Counted from the first letter of the stretch, positions 14,921 through 22,967 are shown. The stretch: 39,401 nt of DNA from an uncultured Collinsella sp. (GCA_937943045.1 CALEBN010000037.1:1-39401); one strand, 5' to 3'. Numbers and translations: made by a program. The notes: a model not told the origin generated them from the sequence alone.

Positions 14921-15640
14921 CTACATCACCATGACGTAGCGCGATCCCACGTAGTACTGCTTACCCATCAGGACCGGCTCGCCATTGGGACCGGTAAAGC
15001 TGGCACGCAGGTTGAGCAGCGGATCGTGCGGAGCAATGCCCAACTCGGCCGCCTGCTCGGCATTGGCACGAACGGCCTCGGCCGTGCGGTAGCCAACTGA
15101 GACAATCGGCGTTCCGCCAACACGCTCGACCTCGGCAAAAATCGACTTGTCCTCAAGATCGGCCGTCAACAGCTCACGGTAGGCGTCAAACGGCACAAAG
15201 ATGTTCTCCTCAAAGATGGGCTCGCCGTCGGCCGTACGCACGCGCTTGATGTGCAACAGCAGCGCGTCCTTCTGCAGGCCAAAGAACTCCATCTCGTTTT
15301 GACGTGCCGGCACAATCTGGCGATCGACCACATGCGCGCCCGCCTTCATGCCATTATCGGCACACAGCGCGGTAAACGTCTGCAGCGTCGAGGCGTGGAA
15401 CTGGCGGTTGATGTGCGGCGTGGAGACAAAGGTGCCACGGCCCTGCTGCTTAACCAGGTAACCATCGGAGCACAGCTCCTCGACGGCGCGGCGCACCGTA
15501 ATGCGGCTCACGTCGTACTGCTCGGCTAGCTCAAGCTCGGACGGAATACGCTCCTTGGGTGCATAAACACCTTTCTCGATCGCATCCTTGATTTCGTCGT
15601 AAATCTGCTGGTAAAGCGGTGCATTTTTGGGCGCAGGCAT
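14921..15640 (-). CDS. GntR/HutC-family regulator with UTRA domain, candidate controller of the PTS/SIS-2 operon
   Basis: A 239-residue regulator: winged helix ~8-75 (PLYQQIYDEIKDAIEKGVY, RIPSELELAEQYDVSR, TVRRAVEEL, KQQGRGTFVS), UTRA domain ~85-239. The ribosome site is poor (AAGAG about 11 bases upstream). Its own leader carries ACGTATATAACGT, and the complete PTS operon leader at 21683-21695 carries the same ACGT-N5-ACGT dyad. That is the best clue that this regulator controls the PTS operon 6 kb away as well as itself. recQ lies downstream in the same direction, but repeats and a hairpin intervene. Confidence 0.9.
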   Translation of the reverse strand: MPAPKNAPLYQQIYDEIKDAIEKGVYAPKERIPSELELAEQYDVSRITVRRAVEELCSDGYLVKQQGRGTFVSTPHINRQFHASTLQTFTALCADNGMKAGAHVVDRQIVPARQNEMEFFGLQKDALLLHIKRVRTADGEPIFEENIFVPFDAYRELLTADLEDKSIFAEVERVGGTPIVSVGYRTAEAVRANAEQAAELGIAPHDPLLNLRASFTGPNGEPVLMGKQYYVGSRYVMVM

Positions 15641-15677
15641 ATCTAATCACTCTTATCGGAATATCGAAATAACTAAT

Positions 15678-15690
15678 ACGTATATAACGT
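15678..15690. promoter_or_regulatory. ACGT-N5-ACGT dyad in the GntR leader
   Basis: ACGTATATAACGT, 38 bp upstream of the GntR start. The same half-sites and spacing occur at 21683-21695 before the PTS operon, and TATAACGTCT is shared as an exact 10-mer. Confidence 0.5.
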
Positions 15691-15732
15691 CTAGTTTCAT
15701 GTTATCTCATATTGATAAAACGATACACCCTC

Positions 15733-15778
15733 CCTACCAAAAAGCGACAGCTTCATTTTGGTAGGTTTTATCTGGGCA
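15733..15778. repeat. AACCTGCCA-family repeat, inverted and decayed copy
   Basis: CCTACCAAAA (15733-15742) and TTTTGGTAGG (15756-15765) followed by TTTTATCTGGGC. It is the reverse orientation of the 7541-7588 element, with several changes in the core. A further hairpin, GAGCCTCCCGAAAG with CTTTCGGGAGGCTC (15783-15820), follows and is a likely terminator of the YitT gene. Confidence 0.65.
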
Positions 15779-15782
15779 AACG

Positions 15783-15820
15783 AGAGCCTCCCGAAAGCAG
15801 CGAGGCTTTCGGGAGGCTCA
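15783..15820 (-). terminator. Hairpin downstream of the YitT-family gene
   Basis: GAGCCTCCCGAAAG and CTTTCGGGAGGCTC form a perfect 14-bp stem about 40 bases beyond the stop codon of the minus-strand YitT gene. On that strand it is followed by TCGTTTGCCC, so the T-tract is weak. Confidence 0.65.
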
Positions 15821-15860
15821 AGCGGACAGGATTGTACCAGGCCGGCAAAATGGCAAAACC

Positions 15861-16868
15861 CTACTTGCCGTCGTCCTGCTGCAGGCTGTCCTGCTCGCTG
15901 AGGCGTGCCTGCCTGCTGGCCATGCGTGCGGGCTTGTCGGGATCGGGAACGGCCGTGGGCATGGGCTCGTCGACATGACCGCCCCACCAGCCGCCCACAA
16001 AGTTGAGCGTGTGGAACACATTGATCACGGCGCCGGGATCAATGTCGCACACCAGCTTGATAATGTCCTGACTCTCGTAGGTCGAAACAACGGCGTGCAG
16101 CAGGTACATCTTTTCACGGCTGTATCCGCCGATGACCTCAGCGCAGCTAATGCCATGCTGAAAATGGTCAACATAGGCGGTCATGACCTCGTCTGCCTTG
16201 CGCGTCGTGATCTGCAGCGTCACGCGGTCGTAGCGACGATAGAAGCTGTCGATGGTCTTGGTCGAAATAAACTGGAACACGATGGAGTACGCCGCCTTGT
16301 CCCAGCCAAACATAAAGCCAAAGATCGCCAGGATAAAGCAGTTGAAACCAAAGATGACGCCCCAGATGGTCTTGCCCGTGTGGTTGGAGACCCACAGCGC
16401 GATAAAGTCGGTGCCGCCGGTGGATGCGCCGGACTTAAGCGCGATGGCAGCGCCCAGACCCGAGACCACGCCGCCAAAAATGATGAGCATGATCTTGTCG
16501 CCCAAAAACGGCGCGAAGTGAAGGACGTTGAGGAACAGCGACGAGAGCACGACCTGCATCATCGAGAAGATGACGAAGCGCTTGCTAATGCCACTCCAGC
16601 ATAGGAGCGCCACGGGGATGTTGAGCGCAAGCATGCCGAGAGAGATGTCGATGTGAACGCCGCCCAGCGAGGTAACGCGATCGAGCAGGACCGCGACGCC
16701 GGTAAGACCGCTCGGAAGCAGGTCGGCGGGCTGAATGAACGCCTGGATCAGGAATGTCTGGAGAACGGCGGAAATTGTGACCGCCACGGCGGTAATAGCG
16801 CGACGAACGATGGTGAGACGGCCGAGCATGAGCACGCGGTCCGTGAGCTGATCGATGGCGTTCGCCAC
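15861..16868 (-). CDS. YitT-family membrane protein (DUF161 + DUF2179)
   Basis: A 335-residue integral membrane protein. Five or six hydrophobic segments fill residues ~22-205, with the conserved small-residue stretch ALKSGASTGGTDFIALW in the middle. The C-terminal ~85 residues (RVTLQITTRKADEVMTAYV...HAVVSTYESQDIIKLV) form the soluble DUF2179 domain, which resembles small ligand-binding domains. A Trp/Gly-rich FVGGWWGGHVD motif and a charged tail end it. The family has no settled biochemical role. The start is GTG with GGAG five bases upstream. Monocistronic, between a GntR gene and a HAD phosphatase. Confidence 0.88.
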   Translation of the reverse strand: MANAIDQLTDRVLMLGRLTIVRRAITAVAVTISAVLQTFLIQAFIQPADLLPSGLTGVAVLLDRVTSLGGVHIDISLGMLALNIPVALLCWSGISKRFVIFSMMQVVLSSLFLNVLHFAPFLGDKIMLIIFGGVVSGLGAAIALKSGASTGGTDFIALWVSNHTGKTIWGVIFGFNCFILAIFGFMFGWDKAAYSIVFQFISTKTIDSFYRRYDRVTLQITTRKADEVMTAYVDHFQHGISCAEVIGGYSREKMYLLHAVVSTYESQDIIKLVCDIDPGAVINVFHTLNFVGGWWGGHVDEPMPTAVPDPDKPARMASRQARLSEQDSLQQDDGK

Positions 16869-16989
16869 GTAGGCTCCTTTCGAAGGCAGATGTGGTTGTG
16901 GGGCATGCCCGCGATTGTAGCATGGAGCGTGCGGGGGCGCTTCAATTCACCCTCCCTCGACAACCATCAGAAGGACCGTGAGGCCGCTC

Positions 16990-17028
16990 AAAAGAAAAAC
17001 GCCGTGAAGAGAGCGGTCCCTTCACGGC
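16990..17028 (-). terminator. Intrinsic terminator of the HAD gene
   Basis: GCCGTGAAG (17001-17009) with CTTCACGGC (17020-17028), followed on the minus strand by GTTTTTCTTTT. It lies 47 bases beyond the HAD stop codon. Confidence 0.85.
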
Positions 17029-17041
17029 AAATTCGGCGTTT

Positions 17042-17087
17042 GCCCAGATAAAACCTGCCAAAATAAACCTGTCCCTAAATGGCAGGT
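17042..17087. repeat. GCCCAGATAA / AACCTGCCA hairpin repeat, copy 2
   Basis: The same element as 7541-7588, in the same orientation. Its right arm (CTAAATGGCAGGT) contains the stop codon and last codons of the HAD gene. An inverted copy flanks the other end of that gene. Confidence 0.8.
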
Positions 17088-17704
17088 AGGATGTCGGTCA
17101 GGTTGTCGATGATGGTGTCGGCGGCGGACTGGTCCAGGTTGACGCCCTCGTGCGGACGCAGCGCCAGGACTCGGGCGCCGGAGCGCTTGCCAGCCTCGAT
17201 GCCCAAAGGCGAGTCCTCGATAACCAGGCACTCGGCAGGCTCCACCCCCAGCGCCTCCATGGCACGCAGGTAGATCTCGGGGTCGGGCTTAAACGCGCTG
17301 CACTCGTGACCGCTGATGGTGTAGTCCAGCACGTCGGCGATATCGGCAATCTCCACCAGCTCGTCGATCAGCTCGCGATAGGACGAGCTCGCGATAGCGC
17401 ACTTCACGCCACGCTCGTGCAGCTCGCGCATCACCGGCTCCGTCTGCTTGTTGAGCAGCTCGGCATACGGAACGGGATGGTCCGGGCTGTAGACCTGCTT
17501 ATACTCCACGCGCAGGCGCTCGCGCAGCTCAACATCGTCGGGCACGAGAGACTTCCAAATGGCGGGCTCATTAGACCCCGAAAGATCGGGGATCTCGTCA
17601 AAGTGGAAGCCCTTCTCCTCCATAAACGCCACGCGGCGACGGTTGTAGAACCACTCGGTATCGACCAGCACGCCGTCCATGTCAAACAGCACTGCCTTGA
17701 TCAT
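17075..17704 (-). CDS. HAD-superfamily phosphatase/phosphomutase (beta-phosphoglucomutase-like)
   Basis: A 209-residue soluble HAD hydrolase of the GPH/beta-PGM type. Motif I is FDMDGVLVDTE (D8 nucleophile, D10 acid/base), followed by the helical cap. Motif II is IASSS, and motif III/IV is KPDPEIY with VIEDSPLGIEAG. It dephosphorylates, or moves the phosphate of, a small sugar phosphate. I start at the ATG of MIKAVLF, eight bases after GGAGG; an ATG two codons earlier touches the same site. The last residues LPAI and the TAG stop come from the hairpin repeat, and a second, inverted copy lies 16 bases upstream of the start. It may clear sugar phosphates made by the neighbouring PTS/SIS genes. 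Confidence 0.9.
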   Translation of the reverse strand: MIKAVLFDMDGVLVDTEWFYNRRRVAFMEEKGFHFDEIPDLSGSNEPAIWKSLVPDDVELRERLRVEYKQVYSPDHPVPYAELLNKQTEPVMRELHERGVKCAIASSSYRELIDELVEIADIADVLDYTISGHECSAFKPDPEIYLRAMEALGVEPAECLVIEDSPLGIEAGKRSGARVLALRPHEGVNLDQSAADTIIDNLTDILPAI

Positions 17705-17719
17705 ACGCATCTCCTCCCC

Positions 17720-17764
17720 ACCTGCCAAAAAGGGACAGGTTTATTTTGGTAGGTTTTATCTGGG
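17720..17764. repeat. AACCTGCCA-family repeat, inverted copy upstream of the HAD gene
   Basis: ACCTGCCAAAA (17720-17730), TTTTGGTAGGT (17744-17754), then TTTATCTGGG. Reverse-complemented it matches the 17042-17087 copy at nearly every position, so the HAD gene sits between inverted copies. Confidence 0.8.
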
Positions 17765-17801
17765 GCTTTGCGACGCGACAGACACGCCCTCCCCAAAGCA
17801 A

Positions 17802-17833
17802 AAAGGGGACGGGGCGCAAACCCCATCCCCTTT
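17802..17833 (-). terminator. Intrinsic terminator of SIS copy 2 and the PTS operon
   Basis: A 13-bp stem with one mismatch (17802-17814 with 17821-17833), 6-base loop; on the minus strand it runs into TTTTTGCTTT. It is 32 bases after the SIS stop codon. Confidence 0.85.
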
Positions 17834-17864
17834 CAATCAACCCGTAAGGTCTACTTACTTGTGA

Positions 17865-18848
17865 TTAGTAGGAAAGCTTCCACATGTAGCGACGCATGGT
17901 CAGCGGGTGCTGACGGGCCTCGGCGATCTGGTTGCCGTACTCGCGCATAACGGCGAGGTGCAGCAGCGGGTTGAAGTAGGTGATGACGCTCGCAGGCACG
18001 GCGTCAGCCAGGCCGTAGTCCTTGGAGTCGATCAGAGCGACCTTGGCGCCCATGCGCTCAAGGAAGGTGAGGGCGCGGGCGTCCATCGGACGGGTGGCGC
18101 CATCGGACATGAAGAAGACGTAGGGCTTACCCTCGGTGGAAACCTCGAACGGGCCGTGGAAGTACTCGCCGGTGTTGTAGGCGGCGGCGTCGATCCACTG
18201 CATCTCGGTGAACAGGAAGGCGGCGTGAGAATAAGCCATCTTCTCGGAGGCACCGGAAGCCATGAAGTAGATCATCTTGTCGTCCTTGAAGTCCTCGGCG
18301 AACTTCTTGGCGAGCTTCTTGCAGTGCTGGGCGGCGTTCTCGCAGAGATCGAAGATGTTGGTGAGGCCGGTGATCATGTCCTCGTAGTGGTCATAGCCCT
18401 CGGTCTGCTGAAGGATCTCGAGAGCAAGAGCGATGGCGTAGCCGGGCTTCTCGCACTTGGCAGCGTAGTTGGCGTGGAAGCCGTGAACGATGACGTGGTC
18501 GGCGTCGACGGTCAGAGCGGAGCCAGCCTTGTTGGTGAGGGAGACGACCGGGCAGTTGTGCTTCTTGGCGGTCTTGTTGGCCTCGACGGTCTCGGGCGTG
18601 GAGCCACCGAGGGAGCAGGTGATCACGAAGGTGTGCTCGTTGACCCAGGAGGGCGTGTCGTAGTTGAACTCGTTAGCGGTGAAGATCTGAACGTTCAGCT
18701 TGTCCGTGTTGTTGGCCAGGAAGTACTTGGCGGGGTAAAGGTCGGACATGGAAGCACCGCAGCCGACGAAGGCGACGCTGTGGATCTCGTGGTTGGACAG
18801 GACGTCAGCGACGATCTGCTTAGGGAGGTTAAGGTCGATCTCGTACAT
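17865..18848 (-). CDS. SIS-domain deglycase/isomerase (FrlB/FraB-like), copy 2, PTS-linked
   Basis: A 327-residue two-SIS-domain protein. CGASMSDLYPAKYF (30-43) and CSLGGSTPETVEA (78-90) are the phosphosugar loops; E215 (EMQW) and H231 (EYFHGPFE) form the Glu/His pair spaced by 16 as in FraB-type deglycases. It ends RRYMWKLSY, shared with copy 3. The start MYEIDL has AAAGGA nine bases upstream. It is the last gene behind EIIAB-EIIC-EIID, 200 bp after EIID, so its substrate is most likely the 6-phosphate made by that PTS; a phosphorylated fructosamine is the best guess, an aminosugar phosphate the alternative. Confidence 0.85.
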   Translation of the reverse strand: MYEIDLNLPKQIVADVLSNHEIHSVAFVGCGASMSDLYPAKYFLANNTDKLNVQIFTANEFNYDTPSWVNEHTFVITCSLGGSTPETVEANKTAKKHNCPVVSLTNKAGSALTVDADHVIVHGFHANYAAKCEKPGYAIALALEILQQTEGYDHYEDMITGLTNIFDLCENAAQHCKKLAKKFAEDFKDDKMIYFMASGASEKMAYSHAAFLFTEMQWIDAAAYNTGEYFHGPFEVSTEGKPYVFFMSDGATRPMDARALTFLERMGAKVALIDSKDYGLADAVPASVITYFNPLLHLAVMREYGNQIAEARQHPLTMRRYMWKLSY

Positions 18849-18938
18849 CTGACACATTCCTTTCGATTTTTGCGGCGCCACATTGCCGGGCGCACGCAGG
18901 GTTACCGTGATTTGGACCGAGTCGCCGGCCCGTCGAGG

Positions 18939-18969
18939 ATGTGACAAAGGGACTGTCCCTTTGTCACAT
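18939..18969. repeat. 31-bp perfect palindrome
   Basis: ATGTGACAAAGGGAC and its exact complement separated by one T. It lies between EIID and SIS copy 2. The GGGACTGTCCC core is typical of REP-like repeats in this bacterial group as far as I recall; it may also tune expression of the SIS gene. Confidence 0.8.
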
Positions 18970-18982
18970 TAGTAGGGATGGA

Positions 18983-19015
18983 AGCCTGCCTGGGGTATGG
19001 GATGCCAGGCAGGCT
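18983..19015 (-). terminator. Hairpin after the EIID gene
   Basis: AGCCTGCCTGG (18983-18993) with CCAGGCAGGCT (19005-19015), 11-base loop, 34 bases past the EIID stop. There is no T-tract, so it may act as an RNA-stabilising or attenuating stem between the PTS and SIS genes. Confidence 0.55.
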
Positions 19016-19048
19016 CCCCGGGGAAAGCGGTTAGACGCTTGGTCGCGA

Positions 19049-19882
19049 CTAGGCCAGGATGCCGGCCGCGGAGAGGGCGATGCCGCCCACGATGGCGATC
19101 ACGAGAAGCCAACCGGTGTTGACGTTCTTCTTGATGAGCCAGTACATAAGGCCGGTGAGGCCAAGGGAGATCATCTGGGGCATCATGCCGTCCAGGATGT
19201 CCTGGATCACGACGGTGCCCTCAGCGAACTGCAGCGGGGTGGTGGCGCCGATCAGCGTGGCGATCATGCCGCCCACGGACATAAGACCCACGATGCCGCA
19301 GACATACATGAGCTTCTCCATGAGGTCGCCGCCCTGAAGCTTGCTCAGGTACTCGTGGCCGCCCTGATAGCCCATCTTGGCTGCGAACCAAGTGATCAGC
19401 ACAGAGGGGACGATGGAGATGAGCATGGCCAGGATCGGGCCCATGATGGAGCCCTGCTGAGCCAGCTGAACGCCCAGGCCAAAGGCGATGACGCGGATAG
19501 TGCCCTGGAAGAAGGAGTCACCAATGCCGGAAAGCGGACCCATGAGGGAGGTCTTGACCGCGTTGATCGAATCGGGGTCGAAGTTCTCGGGATCCTTGGC
19601 GTACTCCTCCTCCATGGAGGCGGAGAGGCCCAGGATGAAAGCGCTCGTCTGCGGGGTGCAGTTGTAGAACGCCATGTGACGGTGGTAAGCCTCTTTCTTA
19701 GCAGCGAGCTGCTTGGGGTCGGACTCGTCCGGATAGAGGCGATCGAGCGTGGGAACCATGCCGTAGAGGAAACCCATGTTCATCTGACGCTCGTAGTTCC
19801 AAGAGGCCTGGATGGCCCAGGAGCGCCAGAAGAACTGGCTGACCTTCTTGTTCAGGGACACGTCCTTGGTTGCGGTTGCCAT
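19049..19882 (-). CDS. PTS EIID, mannose/fructose/sorbose family
   Basis: A 277-residue membrane component that forms the sugar channel with EIIC. The family signature runs from FWRSWAIQASWNYERQMNMGFLYGMVP to PLSGIGDSFFQGTIRVIAFGLG, then hydrophobic segments, with a C-terminal membrane anchor (GWLLVIAIVGGIALSAAGIL). I start at MATAT, eight bases after GGAGG; the frame is open upstream but runs into EIIC. It follows EIIC by 13 bases. Confidence 0.93.
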   Translation of the reverse strand: MATATKDVSLNKKVSQFFWRSWAIQASWNYERQMNMGFLYGMVPTLDRLYPDESDPKQLAAKKEAYHRHMAFYNCTPQTSAFILGLSASMEEEYAKDPENFDPDSINAVKTSLMGPLSGIGDSFFQGTIRVIAFGLGVQLAQQGSIMGPILAMLISIVPSVLITWFAAKMGYQGGHEYLSKLQGGDLMEKLMYVCGIVGLMSVGGMIATLIGATTPLQFAEGTVVIQDILDGMMPQMISLGLTGLMYWLIKKNVNTGWLLVIAIVGGIALSAAGILA

Positions 19883-19895
19883 AGTGTGTTCCTCC

Positions 19896-20690
19896 TTAGT
19901 CTTCGTCGTCTTCGAGCGGATCGTAGTCGGAATCGACACCGGCGGCTGCATGGGAACCGTTGAACTTGAAGCCCATGAAGACGACAGCCAGGCACACACC
20001 GATCAGAGCGACCGCGATGACGGACAGGTTGAGGTAAGCGGCGAGCAGGAAACCGATGAACAGGAACGGAGTCATACCCTTCTTGATCATCATGGTGAGC
20101 AGCAGGGCCAAGCCGTAGGCGGTCATGATCTTGGTCGAAACGTTAAGACCAGTGGACAGCCACTCGGGAACCATGTTGACGATGGTCTGAACCAGGTCGG
20201 TGCCGACAAAGACGGCGAGGAAGATCGGCAGGAAGTACATGAGAGCGTACAGACCGGAGCCGGCGCAGATGTGCATACGGTAGGCGGTCTTGAACTTTCC
20301 GTTATCGATCGCGCTATCTGCCACATGGGTGAGGGCGGCGATGATGGAACGGAACACGATGCCGAGGAGCTGACCCAGGACGGCGACCGGGATGGCGATC
20401 GTCATGGCGGTCTCGGCGGAAGCATCGGTCAGGCACGCAAAGGCAGCGGCCACGATGCCGCCCAGGACCATATCGGGCGGAACGGCGGCGCCGACCTGCA
20501 CCAGGCCCATGGACACGAGCTCGACGGCGGCACCGACGGCAAGGCCGGTGGGCACATCGCCCAGCAGCAGACCGACGAGCGTAGCGCCAACGAGGGGCTG
20601 CTCGAAGTTAAGACGACCGAGCAGGCGGGAGTCCCACATGCAGAACACGCCGACGAGGCCGACGAGCACCGCACTGATGAACGTATTCAT
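19896..20690 (-). CDS. PTS EIIC, mannose/fructose/sorbose family
   Basis: A 264-residue polytopic permease. It has the LGRLNFEQPLVGATLVGLLLGD segment, GLAVGAAVELVSMGLVQVGAAVPPD (a hallmark of EIIC-Man) and about seven hydrophobic segments. The C-terminus is strongly acidic (DYDPLEDDED). GGAG lies about 8 bases before the ATG. It sits between EIIAB (36 bases upstream) and EIID. Family membership is secure; the substrate is not indicated. Confidence 0.93.
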   Translation of the reverse strand: MNTFISAVLVGLVGVFCMWDSRLLGRLNFEQPLVGATLVGLLLGDVPTGLAVGAAVELVSMGLVQVGAAVPPDMVLGGIVAAAFACLTDASAETAMTIAIPVAVLGQLLGIVFRSIIAALTHVADSAIDNGKFKTAYRMHICAGSGLYALMYFLPIFLAVFVGTDLVQTIVNMVPEWLSTGLNVSTKIMTAYGLALLLTMMIKKGMTPFLFIGFLLAAYLNLSVIAVALIGVCLAVVFMGFKFNGSHAAAGVDSDYDPLEDDED

Positions 20691-20726
20691 ACCCTTCTCC
20701 TTTCAGTCAGGCAAAAGCCTGGTTGA

Positions 20727-21650
20727 TTACAGCTTGGCGTCGATGTCGACGCTCTGATACGTAGGGGTCTGCTGGACGTAGAGCTTGATGCCCATGTCGA
20801 GCAGCTGGTTGACGTCGGCCTTCTGGGTGGCGTCGAGGAAGACGGAGCTGTCCTTGCCGCCGACCTGATCGGCACCGTCGTGGTTGGCGGTGGCGCCCAG
20901 GTTGATGGCGTCGAGCTTGTAGCCCTGGCAGAACTGCAGCATCTCGGCAGTGTTGCCAAAGACGAACATGACGCGCTCGCCGAGGGTGTTGAGCTTGTCC
21001 ATCTTGGCGAGGGCACGCTCGACGGTGAAGACGTTCAGGCGAACGCCCTGGGGCTTGGCCAGCTTAAGAGCGCCCTTCTTGATGTCATCGTTGGCGGCAG
21101 CGTTGTCGACGACGATGATGCGCTCGGCCTGAACCTTGGTGGTCCAGGTAAAGACGACCTGGCCGTGCAGCAGACGGTAGTCAAGACGTGCGAGGACGAT
21201 CTTGGCGGGGCCGGAGCTGTGACGGGATGCCTTGGCCTTCTTGGCGGGAGCCGCGGCGGCCTCGACCGGTGCGTTGGGGTTGGTCAGACCGGTGCGGGCC
21301 TCGTTGATGAGGGCCGCGAGCTCGGCACCCTTGACGGGGACGGGGCTCATAGCAAGCGTGAGCGCCAGCGGGATGTTGAAACCGCTGACAACCGTGAACT
21401 TCGTGCCGTTCTTGGAAAGCTCGACCATGCTGTTGTTGACCGAGCTGCCGAGCATATCGGTTAGCACATAGACGGTGTCGTCCGCGTTGAACGTGGCGAT
21501 CATGGCGTCCACCTTATTGGTGATGGGCTCCTTGTCGTCACGAGCAAGCGACACGACGTGGACGTTCGACACGTCGCCGAGAACCATCTCGAGCGTGTCT
21601 TTGGCGCCTGCGGCCAGGCCGCCATGAGATGCGAGAATGATCTGATTCAT
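20727..21650 (-). CDS. PTS EIIAB fusion, mannose/fructose/sorbose family
   Basis: A 307-residue cytoplasmic fusion. Residues 1-125 are EIIA with the phospho-His H9 (ILASHGG) and TDMLGSSVNN. An Ala/Pro/Lys linker (~128-148) follows. Residues ~149-307 are EIIB with phospho-His H162 (LDYRLLHGQVVFTW) and the full fold to the end. Contrast the split, broken EIIB at the left edge of the window. GGAGGAGG lies seven bases before the ATG. First gene of EIIAB-EIIC-EIID-SIS; a -10 (TATAAT) and an ACGT-N5-ACGT dyad lie upstream. Confidence 0.94.
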   Translation of the reverse strand: MNQIILASHGGLAAGAKDTLEMVLGDVSNVHVVSLARDDKEPITNKVDAMIATFNADDTVYVLTDMLGSSVNNSMVELSKNGTKFTVVSGFNIPLALTLAMSPVPVKGAELAALINEARTGLTNPNAPVEAAAAPAKKAKASRHSSGPAKIVLARLDYRLLHGQVVFTWTTKVQAERIIVVDNAAANDDIKKGALKLAKPQGVRLNVFTVERALAKMDKLNTLGERVMFVFGNTAEMLQFCQGYKLDAINLGATANHDGADQVGGKDSSVFLDATQKADVNQLLDMGIKLYVQQTPTYQSVDIDAKL

Positions 21651-21676
21651 CTTGCCTCCTCCTTTTCGTTATGGTC

Positions 21677-21695
21677 ATTATAACGTCTTATACGT
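21677..21695 (-). promoter_or_regulatory. PTS operon promoter with ACGT-N5-ACGT dyad
   Basis: On the minus strand TATAAT (21677-21682) is a perfect -10. The dyad ACGTCTTATACGT (21683-21695) fills the spacer directly upstream of it. Half-sites and spacing equal those at 15678-15690. No good -35 is seen. Confidence 0.5.
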
Positions 21696-21832
21696 TGCTT
21701 ATATTGCTAATTAGTATAAAGACCGTTCGCGGATGAAAATCGACCGTTGACGGGTTTAACGTACTTGAAACGTTGGGGCTAGGTAGGCCGGCGCTGGCTG
21801 GGCGACACCCGATCCAATGGCTTGACAATCCC

Positions 21833-22915
21833 CTATCGCACGAAGTACCAGGGGCTTTCCTGCACGGTGGGCTCCAGCGCGATGCCGGTGCGTTCCTTAA
21901 ACAGATCCATGTCCTGCGATTTCTCCGTCCACCACGCATTGGGCTTAAAGGTCATGCTCTCAACGACATGACCGACAAACACACTGTTGCGCAGCTTGGA
22001 GAAGTCGGTGTTCATAATCAGGATGGACGCGAGCACCAGCACAATGCCCAGAACCTTGATCGCGCCGGCGGGCTCGGCATAGACACCAATGCCCACCAGT
22101 ACGGTGACGACCGTCTCGAAAGACATTACGACGGGAACTTTCGACGTCTCGAGCCCCATGGACAGACCCTGCATATATAAGATGTAAGCCACGGCTGTGG
22201 GGATGAGTCCAAAGCCAAGGAACAGCAGCAGCAGCTGTGGCGACATTGCCGCGGCGACATCCGGCCACGGAGCCGCGATAGCCGCCATAACCGCACCGCC
22301 AAAAACAAAGCCCCAAAACGTGACGGCCAGCGGGTGGACCGTCTTGGTTGCTATTCGGCTAAACACCGCGAGCGACGCACCGCAAAAGCCTGCAATCACG
22401 CCCGACGTGACGCCCCAAACCGAAAAATGAAAACCGGAAAGGTCGCCATTGGTCACTGCAAGCACGCAGCCAACGATGTTAAAGACAATGGCAACGAGCT
22501 TGTTGGGGGTCACGTCCTCGCGATAAAGCACGCGGCCGAGCATGACGCCAAACACCGGCGAGGTGTAGAGCAGCACCGAGGCCGTGGACATACCCACCTC
22601 GCCCATGCACTCGTAATAGCAGGTGTTGGCGGCGGCCAAACCGACGATACCGACAAGCGCGCAGGGGACGAGCTCTTTGGGGCTTGCTTTGAATAGCGCC
22701 AGGGGACCCTGAGCCACGGTAGACCCCTCACCCGGACGGCAGCCCATAAACATCAGGACCGGCGCCAAGATAAGCGCTCCGACCAACAAGCGAAAGGCAG
22801 CCATGCTCTGGGACGAAACGCCCATGGCCGCAATGCCGTTTACAAAGATTCCGATGCTGCCCCACATAAGCGCGGCGATCAGTACCAGCACATAGCCCAG
22901 ATTGCTTTTCTTCAA
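21833..22915 (-). CDS. EamA/DMT-family membrane transporter
   Basis: A transporter of about 360 residues with ten hydrophobic segments in two EamA repeats (~1-140 and ~160-290). It begins GYVLVLIAALMWGSIGIFVNGIA and carries GEVGMSTASVLLYTSPVFGVMLGRVLYRE in the first repeat. Such proteins export or import metabolites; the substrate is not indicated. A ~55-residue soluble tail rich in Trp, Lys and Glu follows the last helix, unusual for the family. I start at TTG 22915, five bases after GAGGAGG; a GTG 12 codons upstream lacks a site. The leader contains ACGTTATAGTCGT, one base off the dyad of the PTS operon. Confidence 0.87.
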   Translation of the reverse strand: MKKSNLGYVLVLIAALMWGSIGIFVNGIAAMGVSSQSMAAFRLLVGALILAPVLMFMGCRPGEGSTVAQGPLALFKASPKELVPCALVGIVGLAAANTCYYECMGEVGMSTASVLLYTSPVFGVMLGRVLYREDVTPNKLVAIVFNIVGCVLAVTNGDLSGFHFSVWGVTSGVIAGFCGASLAVFSRIATKTVHPLAVTFWGFVFGGAVMAAIAAPWPDVAAAMSPQLLLLFLGFGLIPTAVAYILYMQGLSMGLETSKVPVVMSFETVVTVLVGIGVYAEPAGAIKVLGIVLVLASILIMNTDFSKLRNSVFVGHVVESMTFKPNAWWTEKSQDMDLFKERTGIALEPTVQESPWYFVR

Positions 22916-22954
22916 CGCAGCCTCCTCGGTATTGTTTCCAATATGTTTCACACT

Positions 22955-22967
22955 ACGTTATAGTCGT
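22955..22967. promoter_or_regulatory. Near-match to the ACGT-N5-ACGT dyad before the EamA gene
   Basis: ACGTTATAGTCGT: ACGT-N5-TCGT, one mismatch from the sites at 15678 and 21683. If real it would bring the transporter under the same GntR regulator. Confidence 0.3.
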
